Assembly: GCA_021773395.1 (NCBI GenBank)
Contig: JAJFKB010000006.1
Coordinates: 1-33,995 of the forward strand
Reading direction: 5' to 3'
DNA length: 33,995 nt
Source: Gammaproteobacteria bacterium
GTDB lineage: Bacteria; Pseudomonadota; Gammaproteobacteria; Pseudomonadales; IMCC2047
In this document: positions 1 through 7,829 of the stretch, piece after piece
Layout of the letters: each line of letters opens with the position of its first letter
Position numbering within the stretch: position 1 is the first letter of the stretch
Notes under the pieces: model-generated
Seen by the model: the letters and a program-made list of their open reading frames with translations, nothing else
The model's database searches: none
Told to the model about the DNA's origin: nothing
Made by a program: the position numbers and the translations under genes

Positions 1-342
1 GCGGACGCGCCGCTGGACAACCCGTCCATGGGCGTGGCGACCGATCATGTTCGACGGATGCAGGCCTGGGGCGACGAGATCGTCGCGCGCTCTGGTGGGA
101 CTGCCTCCCGTGTGGAGGCATACCTGCAGGGCGGACAGGTATATGTGAGCTCTACAATAGCGCTCGACGTCCCATTGACGGTCCCAGCGGGCGCGACCAT
201 CGGAGGGTCACCCTTCGGGACCCCGTGGGGCGGTCGACTCTCGGGGTGGGTGACACTGGGAGGCTCGACCCAACTGACAACTCGGACATTAGGACAGGCA
301 CCGGATATTAGATTGGACATTAGGGCAGGCACTAAAAATTGA
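1..342 (+). CDS. 3' end of unidentified reading frame, left-truncated
   Basis: A reading frame is open from base 1 to a TGA at 340-342, giving about 113 residues; the gene would begin outside the window. I do not recognise the product. The first 70 residues look like real protein, with a charged helix-like stretch followed by Val/Thr/Gly-rich segments such as ALDVPLTVPAGATIGG, suggestive of beta structure in an exported or phage-type protein. The last 30 or so residues are encoded by a direct repeat at 284-332, so the natural C-terminus may have been lost and replaced. Base composition is clearly more GC-rich than at 340-900. It may be a pseudogene fragment next to transposase debris. Confidence 0.35.
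   Translation, partial: ADAPLDNPSMGVATDHVRRMQAWGDEIVARSGGTASRVEAYLQGGQVYVSSTIALDVPLTVPAGATIGGSPFGTPWGGRLSGWVTLGGSTQLTTRTLGQAPDIRLDIRAGTKN
284..332. repeat. Two-copy 18-bp direct repeat
   Basis: GGACATTAGGACAGGCAC at 284-301 recurs at 315-332 with a single A-to-G change, period 31. A degenerate third piece, GGATATTAGATT, lies between them at 303-314. The repeat lies directly upstream of the Y1 transposase remnant. Short direct repeats of this kind are common next to REP-associated transposases, so I infer it belongs to that element's flank. Confidence 0.6.
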
Positions 343-399
343 TAACCCGGACTCTGCTGGTTAATATATTCCGAATTCAACGGTTAAAAGGAAATAACC

Positions 400-600
400 A
401 TAACTCGCCCAAGGAAGGAGCTGGTGTCCGTCGAGGACACACCTTACTATCACGTCGTTTCCCGTTGTGTGCGGCGCTCCTTTCTTTGCGGTGTCGATCA
501 CGCTAGCAACAGAAGGAAGCCTTGCAAGCTGGCATTCAGCCGCATGCGCTGTCGCTGGAACGTGCAGTACTCTTTAGTGGCAACAGCTATGGCAACCTGA
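400..600 (+). pseudogene. IS200/REP-associated (Y1) transposase, N-terminal remnant
   Basis: Translated from ATA at 400, the frame reads TRPRKELVSVEDTPYYHVV and then SRCVRRSFLCGVDHAS. This matches from memory the conserved N-terminus of Y1/HUH transposases of the RAYT type (PRK..V....PYYHV.SRCVRR.FLCG.D). An ideal ribosome site, AAAAGGA at 386-392, lies 7 bases before the ATA, so the original ATG has most likely mutated to ATA. Similarity ends near residue 37. The frame then runs through unrelated sequence to TGA at 598-600, so the HUH motif and the catalytic tyrosine are absent. Another frame stays open to about 633 but I cannot assign it. The element is dead. Confidence 0.75.
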
Positions 601-935
601 TCAAATACGTTGCTAGGGAGATACCATTTACTTAAACGGTATCTATGGAGATTTCGGCTTCGATAAAACAAATGCTAGAATGATGCCTGAACCCATTCTT
701 ATAACAAGCGAGTGTCCCCAGAATAGCGCTTTTCTGAGTATGTCTTTACTTACTGATTAAGGCTTTTTCAGGATCGACTAATTATTATTTTTTTATAGCA
801 GAAAATAAAATTGGATTGAAACATCCGCCCAAATACACCACGGGTTTATCTATGCGCAGGCGCCAAGTACAATGAGACTAATAGTCTTTGAAGCAGCTTG
901 GCTATATGCGGATAATAATAAGGAAAAAACCGTGC
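601..935. other. Gene-poor AT-rich gap with one imperfect hairpin
   Basis: There is no credible gene here. AGATACC at 619-625 and GGTATCT at 638-644 form a 7-bp stem that extends inward as TTT/AAA past an A/C mismatch, leaving a 4-base loop. It lies just after the transposase remnant and could be an old element end or an attenuator-like fold. The rest is AT-rich and holds only very short open frames. No convincing -35/-10 pair was seen for the gene that starts at 936. Confidence 0.4.
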
Positions 936-3008
936 ATGGAACAACTAAACCTTTCCGGAAAATATACACCGATAGAGCTTGCAATTCATAGTGTTCGTTA
1001 TTTGCCGCTTCGCCAAATAGTGGAAAACAGGCGCGTATTGGATATCGCCTGCGGAGAGGGGGTGGGTGCAACCTTAATGAATCGCTGGGGAGCGGCTGAA
1101 ATTATCGGAGTCGATCTGTCTGATGCCGCCATCAGCGCATGCCGAAGTTACAATAAACACGCTGACAATATGCGGTTTATTCAAGCAGATGCCTGTGAAT
1201 TTCTGGAAACCACCGACCTGGAATTTGACATTATAGTCAGTGTGGAAACGATCGAGCACCTGATCGAGCCGGAGCGGTTTCTGCAATTGCTGAAGCGGCA
1301 TCAGGAAAAGGGCGCTGATATCATGATTAGCTGCCCCAATGACCACTTCTACTATGGGCATGGGCGAACCCTGAATCCATTTCATATGCACGCCTATTCC
1401 TTCCACAATTTTCGGTCAATGGCCGAGAACTATCTGGGCACCGCGGACTGGTATCTCGGAGGACCTAGCACTGGTTTTACTCTTTTCCCTTACGACATGG
1501 CCGGGCCGGTACCTCAAGACTATATTCAGGCGATGCAGCAAAGTGCGGATGGATATGGCGAACTGATTCCACCAAGTCACACTCCCACCGAGCAGCCATC
1601 ACCATCAACAGCCTTGTTCTATTCTGGCATCTGGAGTCGATCCAAAACCCTGCAGACTTATTCTGTGGGTTTTCCTGCCTCTTCAAACTATCGATTGCCA
1701 ATTTTTCGTAGCGTTTCACCCGATATTGGAATGGGACAGGTTCGCAGTCTCGCCTTTGTGATTGATGCTCATGACTGGGCGTTTGACAATATCGTCAAGA
1801 ATATCTCGCCGTATCTTGACGGCAAATACAATGTCAGCTGCTTCTACATCCAGGATTATGAAGATGGAATGGAGCTGGTTGCTGACCTGTTTCTACGCAA
1901 CAGCTTCGACAATATACATTTTATGTGGAGAGAGTTTTGGACCAATGTGCTGAAACACGAACACGCGCTGGTTCGGCTCATGAGTGCACATAATCTCAGT
2001 CCCAATGAATTGGCTGAAAAATTGGCACACCCGGCTATCTCTATGACGGTATATGACCACCTTTATCTAACCGAGGAAGAAATTGCCGAGCGGCAGAAGA
2101 GCCATGGTTTTTTTGACGCCTATTCAACATCTTCAAGAAAACTTTTTAAGATTTATAAGAAACATTTTCCTTATCCACCGGCGGCAGAGACCCCGGATGG
2201 AGTCAATACTGCATTCTTCGTACAAAGCGAACGAAAGCGCTCACCAGACGATGATCTATTTCGGATTGGCTGGGTTGGAAATTCACAATGGGGCAACAAA
2301 TCCAGCTTAGGAGATGATCCCAAGGGTCTGCACTCAATTCTGGTACCTGTTGTCGAACGGTTGGCCGCCGAGGGATATCCGGTAGTTATGGATATAGCCG
2401 ACCGCAATGTGCGTCATCGGAGCAAAGCAGAGATGGTGGAGTATTACCGCGATATTAATGTCGTAGTATGCGCCTCAAGCCATGAGGGCACGCCCAATCC
2501 GATTCTCGAGGCGATGGCTTGCGGTCGGGCTTGGGTTAGCACCAATGTCGGGATCGTTTCCGAGGTTTGTGGTCCATTGCAGCGGCAGTATATCCTCAGG
2601 GATCGCGATATAGATCAAATGTATAACAAGCTCAAGCACCTGATCAAAAACCGCAGTCAGTTGCACGAGATAGAGGCGGAGAACCTGTCCGCGATACAGC
2701 GCTGGACTTGGGCGTCGAAGATTCCCTGTTGGACAAATTTATTCGCCTCCGCTGAGAAGGCCCATGAAGACTATGGCCAAAATTTCAGGGCTCGGGTTCT
2801 TGAAGAGCGGTTGCACAAAGCCTTGAGTGACCAAGGCATGCAGCAGCTTGAAAAGCACAGCAAAGAACTTGAGAAGAAGCTGGAAAGAGTTCTAATGTAT
2901 CATTCTTTGTTCGAACCAAAAATATGTCCGGGCGTCATAAATATATGGACTTCATGTCAAATAGTGTCGACAAATTCGTTCACGTTATTTGCTGCTTGTA
3001 CAACTTAA
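936..3008 (+). CDS. SAM methyltransferase - GT4-like glycosyltransferase fusion
   Basis: This is a two-domain enzyme of about 690 residues, probably acting on a cell-surface glycan. The N-terminal 200 residues are a class I methyltransferase: motif I VLDIACGEGVGA, acidic motif VDLS, then FDIIVSVETIEHL. The middle region resembles the acceptor half of a GT-B glycosyltransferase. The donor half begins near FRIGWVGNSQWGNKS and carries the E-x7-E signature in SSHEGTPNPILEAMACG. The ATG at 936 was chosen because AAGGA lies 11 bases upstream and the methyltransferase fold starts soon after; ATG at 906 is an alternative. After a charged helix (KELEKKLERVL) the last 25 or so residues look random and run toward transposon debris, so the original C-terminus may be lost. 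Substrate unknown. Confidence 0.8.
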   Translation: MEQLNLSGKYTPIELAIHSVRYLPLRQIVENRRVLDIACGEGVGATLMNRWGAAEIIGVDLSDAAISACRSYNKHADNMRFIQADACEFLETTDLEFDIIVSVETIEHLIEPERFLQLLKRHQEKGADIMISCPNDHFYYGHGRTLNPFHMHAYSFHNFRSMAENYLGTADWYLGGPSTGFTLFPYDMAGPVPQDYIQAMQQSADGYGELIPPSHTPTEQPSPSTALFYSGIWSRSKTLQTYSVGFPASSNYRLPIFRSVSPDIGMGQVRSLAFVIDAHDWAFDNIVKNISPYLDGKYNVSCFYIQDYEDGMELVADLFLRNSFDNIHFMWREFWTNVLKHEHALVRLMSAHNLSPNELAEKLAHPAISMTVYDHLYLTEEEIAERQKSHGFFDAYSTSSRKLFKIYKKHFPYPPAAETPDGVNTAFFVQSERKRSPDDDLFRIGWVGNSQWGNKSSLGDDPKGLHSILVPVVERLAAEGYPVVMDIADRNVRHRSKAEMVEYYRDINVVVCASSHEGTPNPILEAMACGRAWVSTNVGIVSEVCGPLQRQYILRDRDIDQMYNKLKHLIKNRSQLHEIEAENLSAIQRWTWASKIPCWTNLFASAEKAHEDYGQNFRARVLEERLHKALSDQGMQQLEKHSKELEKKLERVLMYHSLFEPKICPGVINIWTSCQIVSTNSFTLFAACTT

Positions 3009-3017
3009 AAAGAAAAC

Positions 3018-3041
3018 AAAAGGGTCAGACTCGATTGATTT
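3018..3041. repeat. Transposase-associated GGGTCAGACTCGATTGATT motif
   Basis: The stretch around GGGTCAGACTCGATTGATT resembles a short sequence I recall beside Y1/REP-associated transposases in many proteobacteria, usually as GGGGTCAGACTCGATTGATT or its complement. It stands between the glycosyltransferase stop and the IS3 remnant. With the Y1 fragment at 400-600 it suggests that the same class of element once bracketed the methyltransferase-glycosyltransferase gene. The match is from memory only. Confidence 0.4.
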
Positions 3042-3059
3042 GTTCCCTCAAATTAGCGG

Positions 3060-3183
3060 ATGTTTTATAACAGTCAGCGGCTGCATTCAACATTGGACAT
3101 TGGATTACATCAGTCCCAATGACTTGTGGCGGAACGAAAAAAAGCGGCTTAACTGGATTGCCACAAATTACTTGACCATTCCA
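3060..3183 (+). pseudogene. IS3-family OrfB transposase C-terminal remnant with right end
   Basis: One frame reads MFYNSQRLHSTLD (3060-3098). A second, offset by one, reads DYISPNDLWRNEKKRLN from 3103. Joined, they give FYN-QR-HSTLDYISPNDL, the hallmark C-terminus of IS3-family OrfB (DDE) transposases. The break is explained exactly by a tandem duplication of ACATTGG (3090-3096 and 3097-3103). Removing one copy restores the frame. The sequence after the coding remnant ends in TTGACCATTCCA near 3183, the likely right inverted repeat. The DDE catalytic core and the left end are not in the window. Confidence 0.75.
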
Positions 3184-3248
3184 GGAAGGTGTCAGTAAAA
3201 TCCAATAACAAAAAAAGGTCCGTCCATGAAGGCGGGGAGGGGAGCATC

Positions 3249-4070
3249 ATGGTCGATTCGCATAACCGGTTACTCGGCAGGCTCGTTGTTACTTTCTGGT
3301 TGGTGATGGCCGGCGTGTCCGGTGTGCACGCGGCAACGCTGGTACATCAGTATGATTTTACCGGGGACCTCACCGATTCCCTCGGCAACGGAGATCCCCT
3401 GACGGAATTCAATACCAATAGTAGTGGCTTCGGTGCCGATGGCTGGAGCTGGACGGCATCGAGCAATCCAGGCGGTGGTCTGGTGCTGGTGGCCAGCCTG
3501 GCAGACCCAGCCAACTACTCGCTCGGATTCCGCATCAGCTACCAGCAGGTCAGCCCAAGCTGGAGAAAAATCGTCTCTTTCAAGGGTACCGGGGACGATA
3601 ATGGGCTCTACTATTACAACGCGAACCTGCAGTATTACCCGTTCGGGGCCAATATCGCGATTACTTTCTCCACGAATACCTTCTACGATTTCATCTTTTC
3701 CCGCAGTTCAGCCTCCGGCGGCACCATGATGGTCTACGTGGTGGAACAGGACGGGACTCTGACCAAGGTCTACGAAGAGGCTGACGCGGGTGGTGCCTCC
3801 ATTCCCGTCTCGCTTGGAGGGGGAGAGTACGAATTCCGCCTGTTCATGGATGATACCACCACCGACGGTGAATGGACTTCCGGCGGTACTGTGAAAACCG
3901 TCAGGGTATGGGATGGTCCTCTGGCGGAAGAGGAAGTCGGCGGCGCGCTGGAACCCGAACCATCAGCGGCCACCCCGGTTCCTGGTCTGTCAAATTACGG
4001 TCTGCTCCTGCTCTCGCTTCTGCTGGGCCTCGCTGCCTTGGCAGGGACCCGTCTGCGAAGCCGGGCGTGA
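3249..4070 (+). CDS. Exported LamG-like protein with IPTL/VPxLS-type C-terminal sorting tail
   Basis: The product is a secreted protein of 273 residues. A signal peptide (RLLGRLVVTFWLVMAGVSG, cut after VHA) is followed by a beta-rich domain of about 200 residues starting HQYDFTGDLTDSLGNGDPL and ending TVRVWDGPLAEEEV, the typical close of a LamG/concanavalin-like fold. An acidic Pro-rich linker leads to VPGLSNYGLLLLSLLLGLA, then a short Arg-rich end (RLRSRA). This is the layout of IPTL-CTERM/PEP-CTERM-like sorting signals: a short motif, one membrane helix and basic residues. ATG 3249 is preceded by a strong GGGGAGGGG site; the longer frame upstream lies in IS debris. The gene is noticeably GC-rich, consistent with transfer. 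The ligand and the sorting enzyme are unknown. Confidence 0.75.
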   Translation: MVDSHNRLLGRLVVTFWLVMAGVSGVHAATLVHQYDFTGDLTDSLGNGDPLTEFNTNSSGFGADGWSWTASSNPGGGLVLVASLADPANYSLGFRISYQQVSPSWRKIVSFKGTGDDNGLYYYNANLQYYPFGANIAITFSTNTFYDFIFSRSSASGGTMMVYVVEQDGTLTKVYEEADAGGASIPVSLGGGEYEFRLFMDDTTTDGEWTSGGTVKTVRVWDGPLAEEEVGGALEPEPSAATPVPGLSNYGLLLLSLLLGLAALAGTRLRSRA

Positions 4071-4085
4071 TCCGGAGCTTTATGC

Positions 4086-4105
4086 CAGGAGTGGGTTGAC
4101 TCCTG
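4086..4105 (+). terminator. Hairpin after LamG-like gene
   Basis: CAGGAGT (4086-4092) and ACTCCTG (4099-4105) pair perfectly over 7 bp around a 6-base loop, 15 bases after the stop. There is no T-run, so it is at best a weak or factor-dependent terminator. The remaining 200 bases up to the end of ntrC hold no gene that I can support. Confidence 0.4.
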
Positions 4106-4309
4106 ACGTCCGCGATCAATCCGACCGGGGGATTTGTGGCGGCTTATTCCGATCATCCCTTCGACCCATAACCCCACCAAATGTGGTGAAAATGACAAAG
4201 GCAGCTGATGCTTCATAAGGGCTGTATTGGGCAGTGTTAAAAAATACGGGGATGTGCGATTGGCGCTGGTTTGGATCACAAAATTGCGTCTAAACGTATT
4301 GGCCAGCTA

Positions 4310-5704
4310 TCAAATCCCCAATTCCTTCATCTTGCGTGTTAGCGTGTTGCGCCCCCAGCCCAGTAGTAATGAGGCATCGCGCTTTCTCCCGGAAGTCTGC
4401 TTGAGTGCCGCTTCAATCATGATGCGTTCAAATTTAGGGACTGCGTCGCGTAGAATTGCCGATTGGTTGGCGCTGAGGTTGCGTTCTGCCCATTGTTGTA
4501 GCGCCGTCTCCCAGTTGTCATAGACCCCCTCGGAGCTAACGGGTTGCTGCAGAAGTTCTGGTGGCAGATCAGCAATGTGAATTTCCCGTCCGCTAGCCAT
4601 CACCGTGAGCCAGTGGCAGGTGTTCTCCAGTTGCCGGACGTTGCCCGGCCAATCCAGCAGACTGAGATAGTTTTCAGTATCCGGTTTTAGTGATTTTGGT
4701 TCGACACTCAGATCTTGCGCGGATTTAAGGAGGAAATGCTTTGCCAGTTTGGCGATATCTTCGCGTCGCTCGCTCAGCTTGGGTAGATGAATTCTAATAA
4801 CGTTCAGGCGGTGGAATAGATCCTCGCGAAATCGTCCGGACTGCACCCTTTGCTCTAGATCCTGATGCGTGGCAGCGATTATTCGCACATCTACTTTTAC
4901 TGGGGTATGGCCACCAACCCGATAAAATTCACCATCCGCTAATACGCGCAATAACCTGGTTTGGGTGTCTGCGGGCATATCGCCAATTTCATCAAGGAAC
5001 AGCGTGCCGCCATCGGCCTGCTCAAAACGCCCTTTGCGTTGATTTGTGGCACCGGTAAATGCCCCTTTTTCGTGACCAAACAGTTCTGACTCAATCAGAT
5101 CCTTGGGAATGGCTGCCATATTGAGTGCAATAAATGGCTGGCCTGCTCTTGGACTGTGCTGATGCAGTGCCGCGGCGACCAGTTCTTTTCCAGTACCGGA
5201 TGCACCGTTTATTAGCACGGTGACGTTGGAGTGTGAAAGCCTGCCTATCGCGCGAAATACCTCTTGCATGGCGGGCGCTTCGCCAATAATTTCACTGCTT
5301 GAACTTGACATGGTTGGCGGTGCAAGATTTAGTTTTTCCTGAGCGTGCGCGATCGCTCTTTGCACCACATTGGTTGCTTCGTCGATATCAAAGGGTTTGG
5401 GCAGGTACTCGAAAGCACCCCCCTGGTATGAGGCGACGGCGCTGTCCAGGTCTGAATGGGCGGTCATGATAATCACAGGTATGTCAGGGTATTGACCGTG
5501 AATCTGGCTTAGAAGGTCGAGGCCCTGAATGCCTGGCATGCGGATATCACAGATCATCGCGTCCGGCTGGGTTATTTGCAGTTGACTCAGAACCGAGTCG
5601 CCATTTTCAAAACTTTCAGTGTTGATGTCCGTTTGCGCCAGGGCCTTCTCTAAAACCCAGCGTATTGAGCTGTCGTCGTCAACGATCCAAACCTGGTTGG
5701 TCAT
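4310..5704 (-). CDS. ntrC: Nitrogen regulation response regulator NtrC (sigma-54 activator)
   Basis: The product is the DNA-binding response regulator of the NtrB/NtrC pair, which activates sigma-54 promoters of nitrogen genes when phosphorylated. The receiver domain covers residues 1-120, with acidic pocket DDD at 9-11 and phosphoacceptor D53 in MICDIRMPG. The central AAA+ domain (about 140-370) has Walker A GASGTGKE, the sigma-54 loop GAFTGA and Walker [12 protein letters not shown]. The C-terminus is a Fis-type helix-turn-helix ([20 protein letters not shown]). At 464 residues it is of normal length. Its ATG overlaps the ntrB TGA (ATGA, 5701-5704), so the two are co-translated. Walker A has Ala where the usual sequence is GESGTGKE. 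Confidence 0.97.
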   Translation of the reverse strand: MTNQVWIVDDDSSIRWVLEKALAQTDINTESFENGDSVLSQLQITQPDAMICDIRMPGIQGLDLLSQIHGQYPDIPVIIMTAHSDLDSAVASYQGGAFEYLPKPFDIDEATNVVQRAIAHAQEKLNLAPPTMSSSSSEIIGEAPAMQEVFRAIGRLSHSNVTVLINGASGTGKELVAAALHQHSPRAGQPFIALNMAAIPKDLIESELFGHEKGAFTGATNQRKGRFEQADGGTLFLDEIGDMPADTQTRLLRVLADGEFYRVGGHTPVKVDVRIIAATHQDLEQRVQSGRFREDLFHRLNVIRIHLPKLSERREDIAKLAKHFLLKSAQDLSVEPKSLKPDTENYLSLLDWPGNVRQLENTCHWLTVMASGREIHIADLPPELLQQPVSSEGVYDNWETALQQWAERNLSANQSAILRDAVPKFERIMIEAALKQTSGRKRDASLLLGWGRNTLTRKMKELGI

Positions 5705-6774
5705 GTTTCGATATCCGTTTCAAGGGGAATAAAAATGGTGAAGCAGGTTGCGCCGGGTTCGCTCTGATACTGGATCAACCCCTGGTGCTGGTTAATGATA
5801 TGTTGAGCAATGGTAAGCCCTAGCCCACTACCGCTCGCGCTACCGCTGATCATCGGGTAAAAGATGGTATCCTTGAGTTCGTCAGCAATCCCCGGCCCGT
5901 TATCCAATATATCGATGCGGCAGACCATGCGGTGTCTTATGTTGGCCAGTGTAATCTGTCGAGCGGTTCGGGAGCTGATGCGGATAACTCCCTTCAGGCC
6001 GTTGTCCGCTTCGTTGATGGCCTGCATTGCATTTTTTAAGATATTTAGTAGAGCTTGAATCAGTTGCTCTTTGTTACCTGGAATATCCGGGATGCTAGGG
6101 TCATAGTCGCGAACGATTTCAATACGACCGTTGCATTCCTGCTCTACCAGCTGGGTGACGTGTTCAAGTACTTCGTGGATGTTCAGTGAAACAAAGGCTA
6201 ACTGCCGGTTGGGGCCAAGCATTTGGTCAACCAGGTTACGCAATCGATCGGCTTCGGCGATAATGATATCGGTATAGTCCTGCTGCTGCTCATTATCTAA
6301 TTCTCTGGCCAGTAGCTGGGCGGCTCCGCGGATACCGCCCAGAGGGTTTTTTATCTCATGGGCCAGTCCTTTAATGAGTAGCCGTGATGCCTCCTGTTGG
6401 CCTAACAGGCTCTCTTCACGAGAAATTTTTAGCCAGCGATCACGCGGAAATATCTCAATGATCAGGTAGCATGTGCCATCCATGAAAGGCGTGACTGTGT
6501 AGTCGACGATCAGGTTGTCATTATTGTGGAGTAGCAGTTGTGTTTCGCGTTTTGTATAGGATTGTCCAGACTCAGTGGCGGCCTTGAGTTCCTCCAGAGA
6601 TGAATCGGTTTCGTTAAATAATTGGTTTAGGTGATGCCCACGGGTTCTGGTGCCACTGGTCGCCAGTAATACCTCTGCGGCACTATTCATGTAATTCACC
6701 TGTAAATCCCGGGTCAGTAAAATGACCGCAGTGGTTTGGTTATCCAGGAGTTTTTGATAAAGCGAGTTGCTCAT
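5701..6774 (-). CDS. ntrB: Nitrogen regulation sensor histidine kinase NtrB
   Basis: The product is a soluble histidine kinase/phosphatase that controls NtrC, normally governed by PII (GlnB). The N-terminal PAS domain begins LLDNQTTAVILLTRDLQVNY. The H-box is GLAHEIKNPLGGIRGAAQLL, with His as the phosphorylation site. The C-terminal ATPase has the N-box (ALLNILKNAMQAI), G1 (DNGPGI) and G2 (SGSGLGLTIAQ) motifs. I start at ATG 6774 (MSNSLYQKLL), which aligns with the start of Pseudomonas-type NtrB; an open frame continues to 6843 without family support. It forms an operon with ntrC. An NtrC-like palindrome lies about 285 bases upstream. Confidence 0.95.
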   Translation of the reverse strand: MSNSLYQKLLDNQTTAVILLTRDLQVNYMNSAAEVLLATSGTRTRGHHLNQLFNETDSSLEELKAATESGQSYTKRETQLLLHNNDNLIVDYTVTPFMDGTCYLIIEIFPRDRWLKISREESLLGQQEASRLLIKGLAHEIKNPLGGIRGAAQLLARELDNEQQQDYTDIIIAEADRLRNLVDQMLGPNRQLAFVSLNIHEVLEHVTQLVEQECNGRIEIVRDYDPSIPDIPGNKEQLIQALLNILKNAMQAINEADNGLKGVIRISSRTARQITLANIRHRMVCRIDILDNGPGIADELKDTIFYPMISGSASGSGLGLTIAQHIINQHQGLIQYQSEPGATCFTIFIPLETDIET

Positions 6775-7164
6775 AATTAGGGCGCTATCATATCGCTTGG
6801 CCTGTAAAGCCTCATGGTTAGATATACAAAGAAGAGGATGCAATAAACAAACCAGAATTACACGGGCAGTTATTGCCTATTCCTGCGAATTTTTAAATAC
6901 CTTCGTTTCTGGATTTTTATTATCTAACTAATTGAAAATCAATACGTTTTTAACCAGTTGTTGCAGCTAAAGCAAACTACGAATACCCTGGCTTACAGGG
7001 CGACCGGTTGTCCTGAGCGCTGAGAATACACTTAGGATAGGTATGGAGGCATTAATAGTGCACCAATATAGTGCGAACATCAAAAGATTTTGTTATTGCC
7101 GGAGCGGCTCCAGGCGTTTTCTGTCAATTCGGTCAGTTTCTGAGCAAATGCTGTTCTTTATGAG
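6775..7164. other. ntrB upstream region
   Basis: This 390-base stretch has no gene. It contains the NtrC-like site at 7059-7075 and a 13-bp palindrome, ATTGAAAATCAAT (6931-6943). A GC-rich hairpin with GGAG/CTCC arms lies at 7098-7115 and is followed on the plus strand by GTTTT. I found no clear sigma-54 GG-N10-GC element for ntrB, so the site may repress or modulate a sigma-70 promoter. Confidence 0.5.
7059..7075. promoter_or_regulatory. NtrC-like binding site upstream of ntrB
   Basis: TGCACCAATATAGTGCG fits the NtrC consensus TGCACC-N5-GGTGCA, with a GCAC-N7-GTGC core and mismatches only at the inner and outer right-hand positions. It is centred about 290 bases upstream of the ntrB start. 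Autoregulation of ntrBC through such a site is known in enteric bacteria (glnL promoter). Confidence 0.6.
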
Positions 7165-7737
7165 TTAGGGGGCTTTAGATCTGTTATTCAAGATCGAAGT
7201 TTTGTGGATATGCACGCTAACGGGTGCACTTGTGATCAGGATAGTTCCTTTTTCATCGAGTATTTGCACCTGATACCGGTGAGTACCTCTTGCGACATCA
7301 AACAGCCTGATCGCGAGGCTGCGAGAGGGATCTTTGAGTGGAGTCCCGTTATCAGTAAATTGTATTTTGTGCTGTTCCTGTAGAGCGGGAACCAGTTGAG
7401 CCGCTACGCTGAGATTAGAAATGTTTCGCAGCGTGGTATCGTGCTCCGGCGTTGTGATCTGTAATAGTTCATACTTGAATTTACTTTCTTTGCTGGTAGT
7501 TGTTGATGTGACTGGCTTGAGTTTTACCGGTGGAATAACGTTTGTGGGTTCGACCTCGACCTTTTTCGCATCAGGTGAAGGGTGGTCTGAAAAAATGACA
7601 TTGCCATCCCCATCAACTGCGCGGTAAACGTCAGCAACTGCGGTAGTTGATGCCAGGACCATCGATAAAACAAAAATTAGTGTATGCCGTATGGCAATCA
7701 TAGCTGTCTTGTTTTGGAGTCGAATTATCGTAACCAT
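7165..7737 (-). CDS. DUF4124-type exported protein
   Basis: This is a small exported protein of about 190 residues and unknown role. It has a signal peptide (IRHTLIFVLSMVLASTTAVA) followed at once by ADVYRAVDGDGNVIFSDHPS, the start of a DUF4124 domain (Y...D..G...FSD.P). A linker with Pro, Val and Thr follows, then a C-terminal beta-rich part resembling an Ig-like fold (RYQVQILDEKGTILITSAPV). ATG 7737 is preceded by AAAGGA; ATG 7701 would give a shorter signal peptide. Proteins of this family often sit between glnA and ntrB in Pseudomonas-like genomes. The glnA terminator ends only 28 bases upstream, so expression may depend on read-through. Confidence 0.75.
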   Translation of the reverse strand: MVTIIRLQNKTAMIAIRHTLIFVLSMVLASTTAVADVYRAVDGDGNVIFSDHPSPDAKKVEVEPTNVIPPVKLKPVTSTTTSKESKFKYELLQITTPEHDTTLRNISNLSVAAQLVPALQEQHKIQFTDNGTPLKDPSRSLAIRLFDVARGTHRYQVQILDEKGTILITSAPVSVHIHKTSILNNRSKAP

Positions 7738-7764
7738 AGTAACGCAATCCTTTTTGTGCAAGTT

Positions 7765-7800
7765 AAAAAAAGCCCCGCTTCCAGTGGAAGCAGGGCTTTT
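7765..7800 (-). terminator. Intrinsic terminator of glnA
   Basis: Read on the minus strand, AGCCCTGCTTCC pairs with GGAAGCGGGGCT (12 bp with one G-T pair, 3-base loop ACT), followed by a run of at least six T. It lies 50 bases after the glnA stop and is a textbook intrinsic terminator. The other strand has only a TTTT after the stem. Confidence 0.93.
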
Positions 7801-7815
7801 GACAGCAAATAGACT

Positions 7816-7829
7816 GATTTGATCAAATC
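7816..7829. promoter_or_regulatory. 14-bp perfect palindrome in glnA 3' region
   Basis: GATTTGATCAAATC is perfectly self-complementary and lies between the glnA stop (7851) and its terminator. Its arms resemble FNR/CRP half sites but the spacing is wrong for FNR. It could be an operator for the downstream DUF4124 gene or chance. Confidence 0.3.

Noticed and set aside
45-380. 111-codon minus-strand frame at the left edge
   Set aside because: Runs against the GC-rich frame on the other strand and through the direct repeats; no motif.
2989-3198. 69-codon frame as an independent small gene
   Set aside because: It is the frameshifted tail of the IS3 transposase plus upstream noise.
6931-6943. 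FNR box in the ntrB upstream region
   Set aside because: ATTGA-AAA-TCAAT has a 3-base rather than 6-base core spacing.
7816-7829. FNR/ANR box
   Set aside because: TTGATCAA lacks the N4 spacer of TTGAT-N4-ATCAA, so only a generic palindrome is reported.
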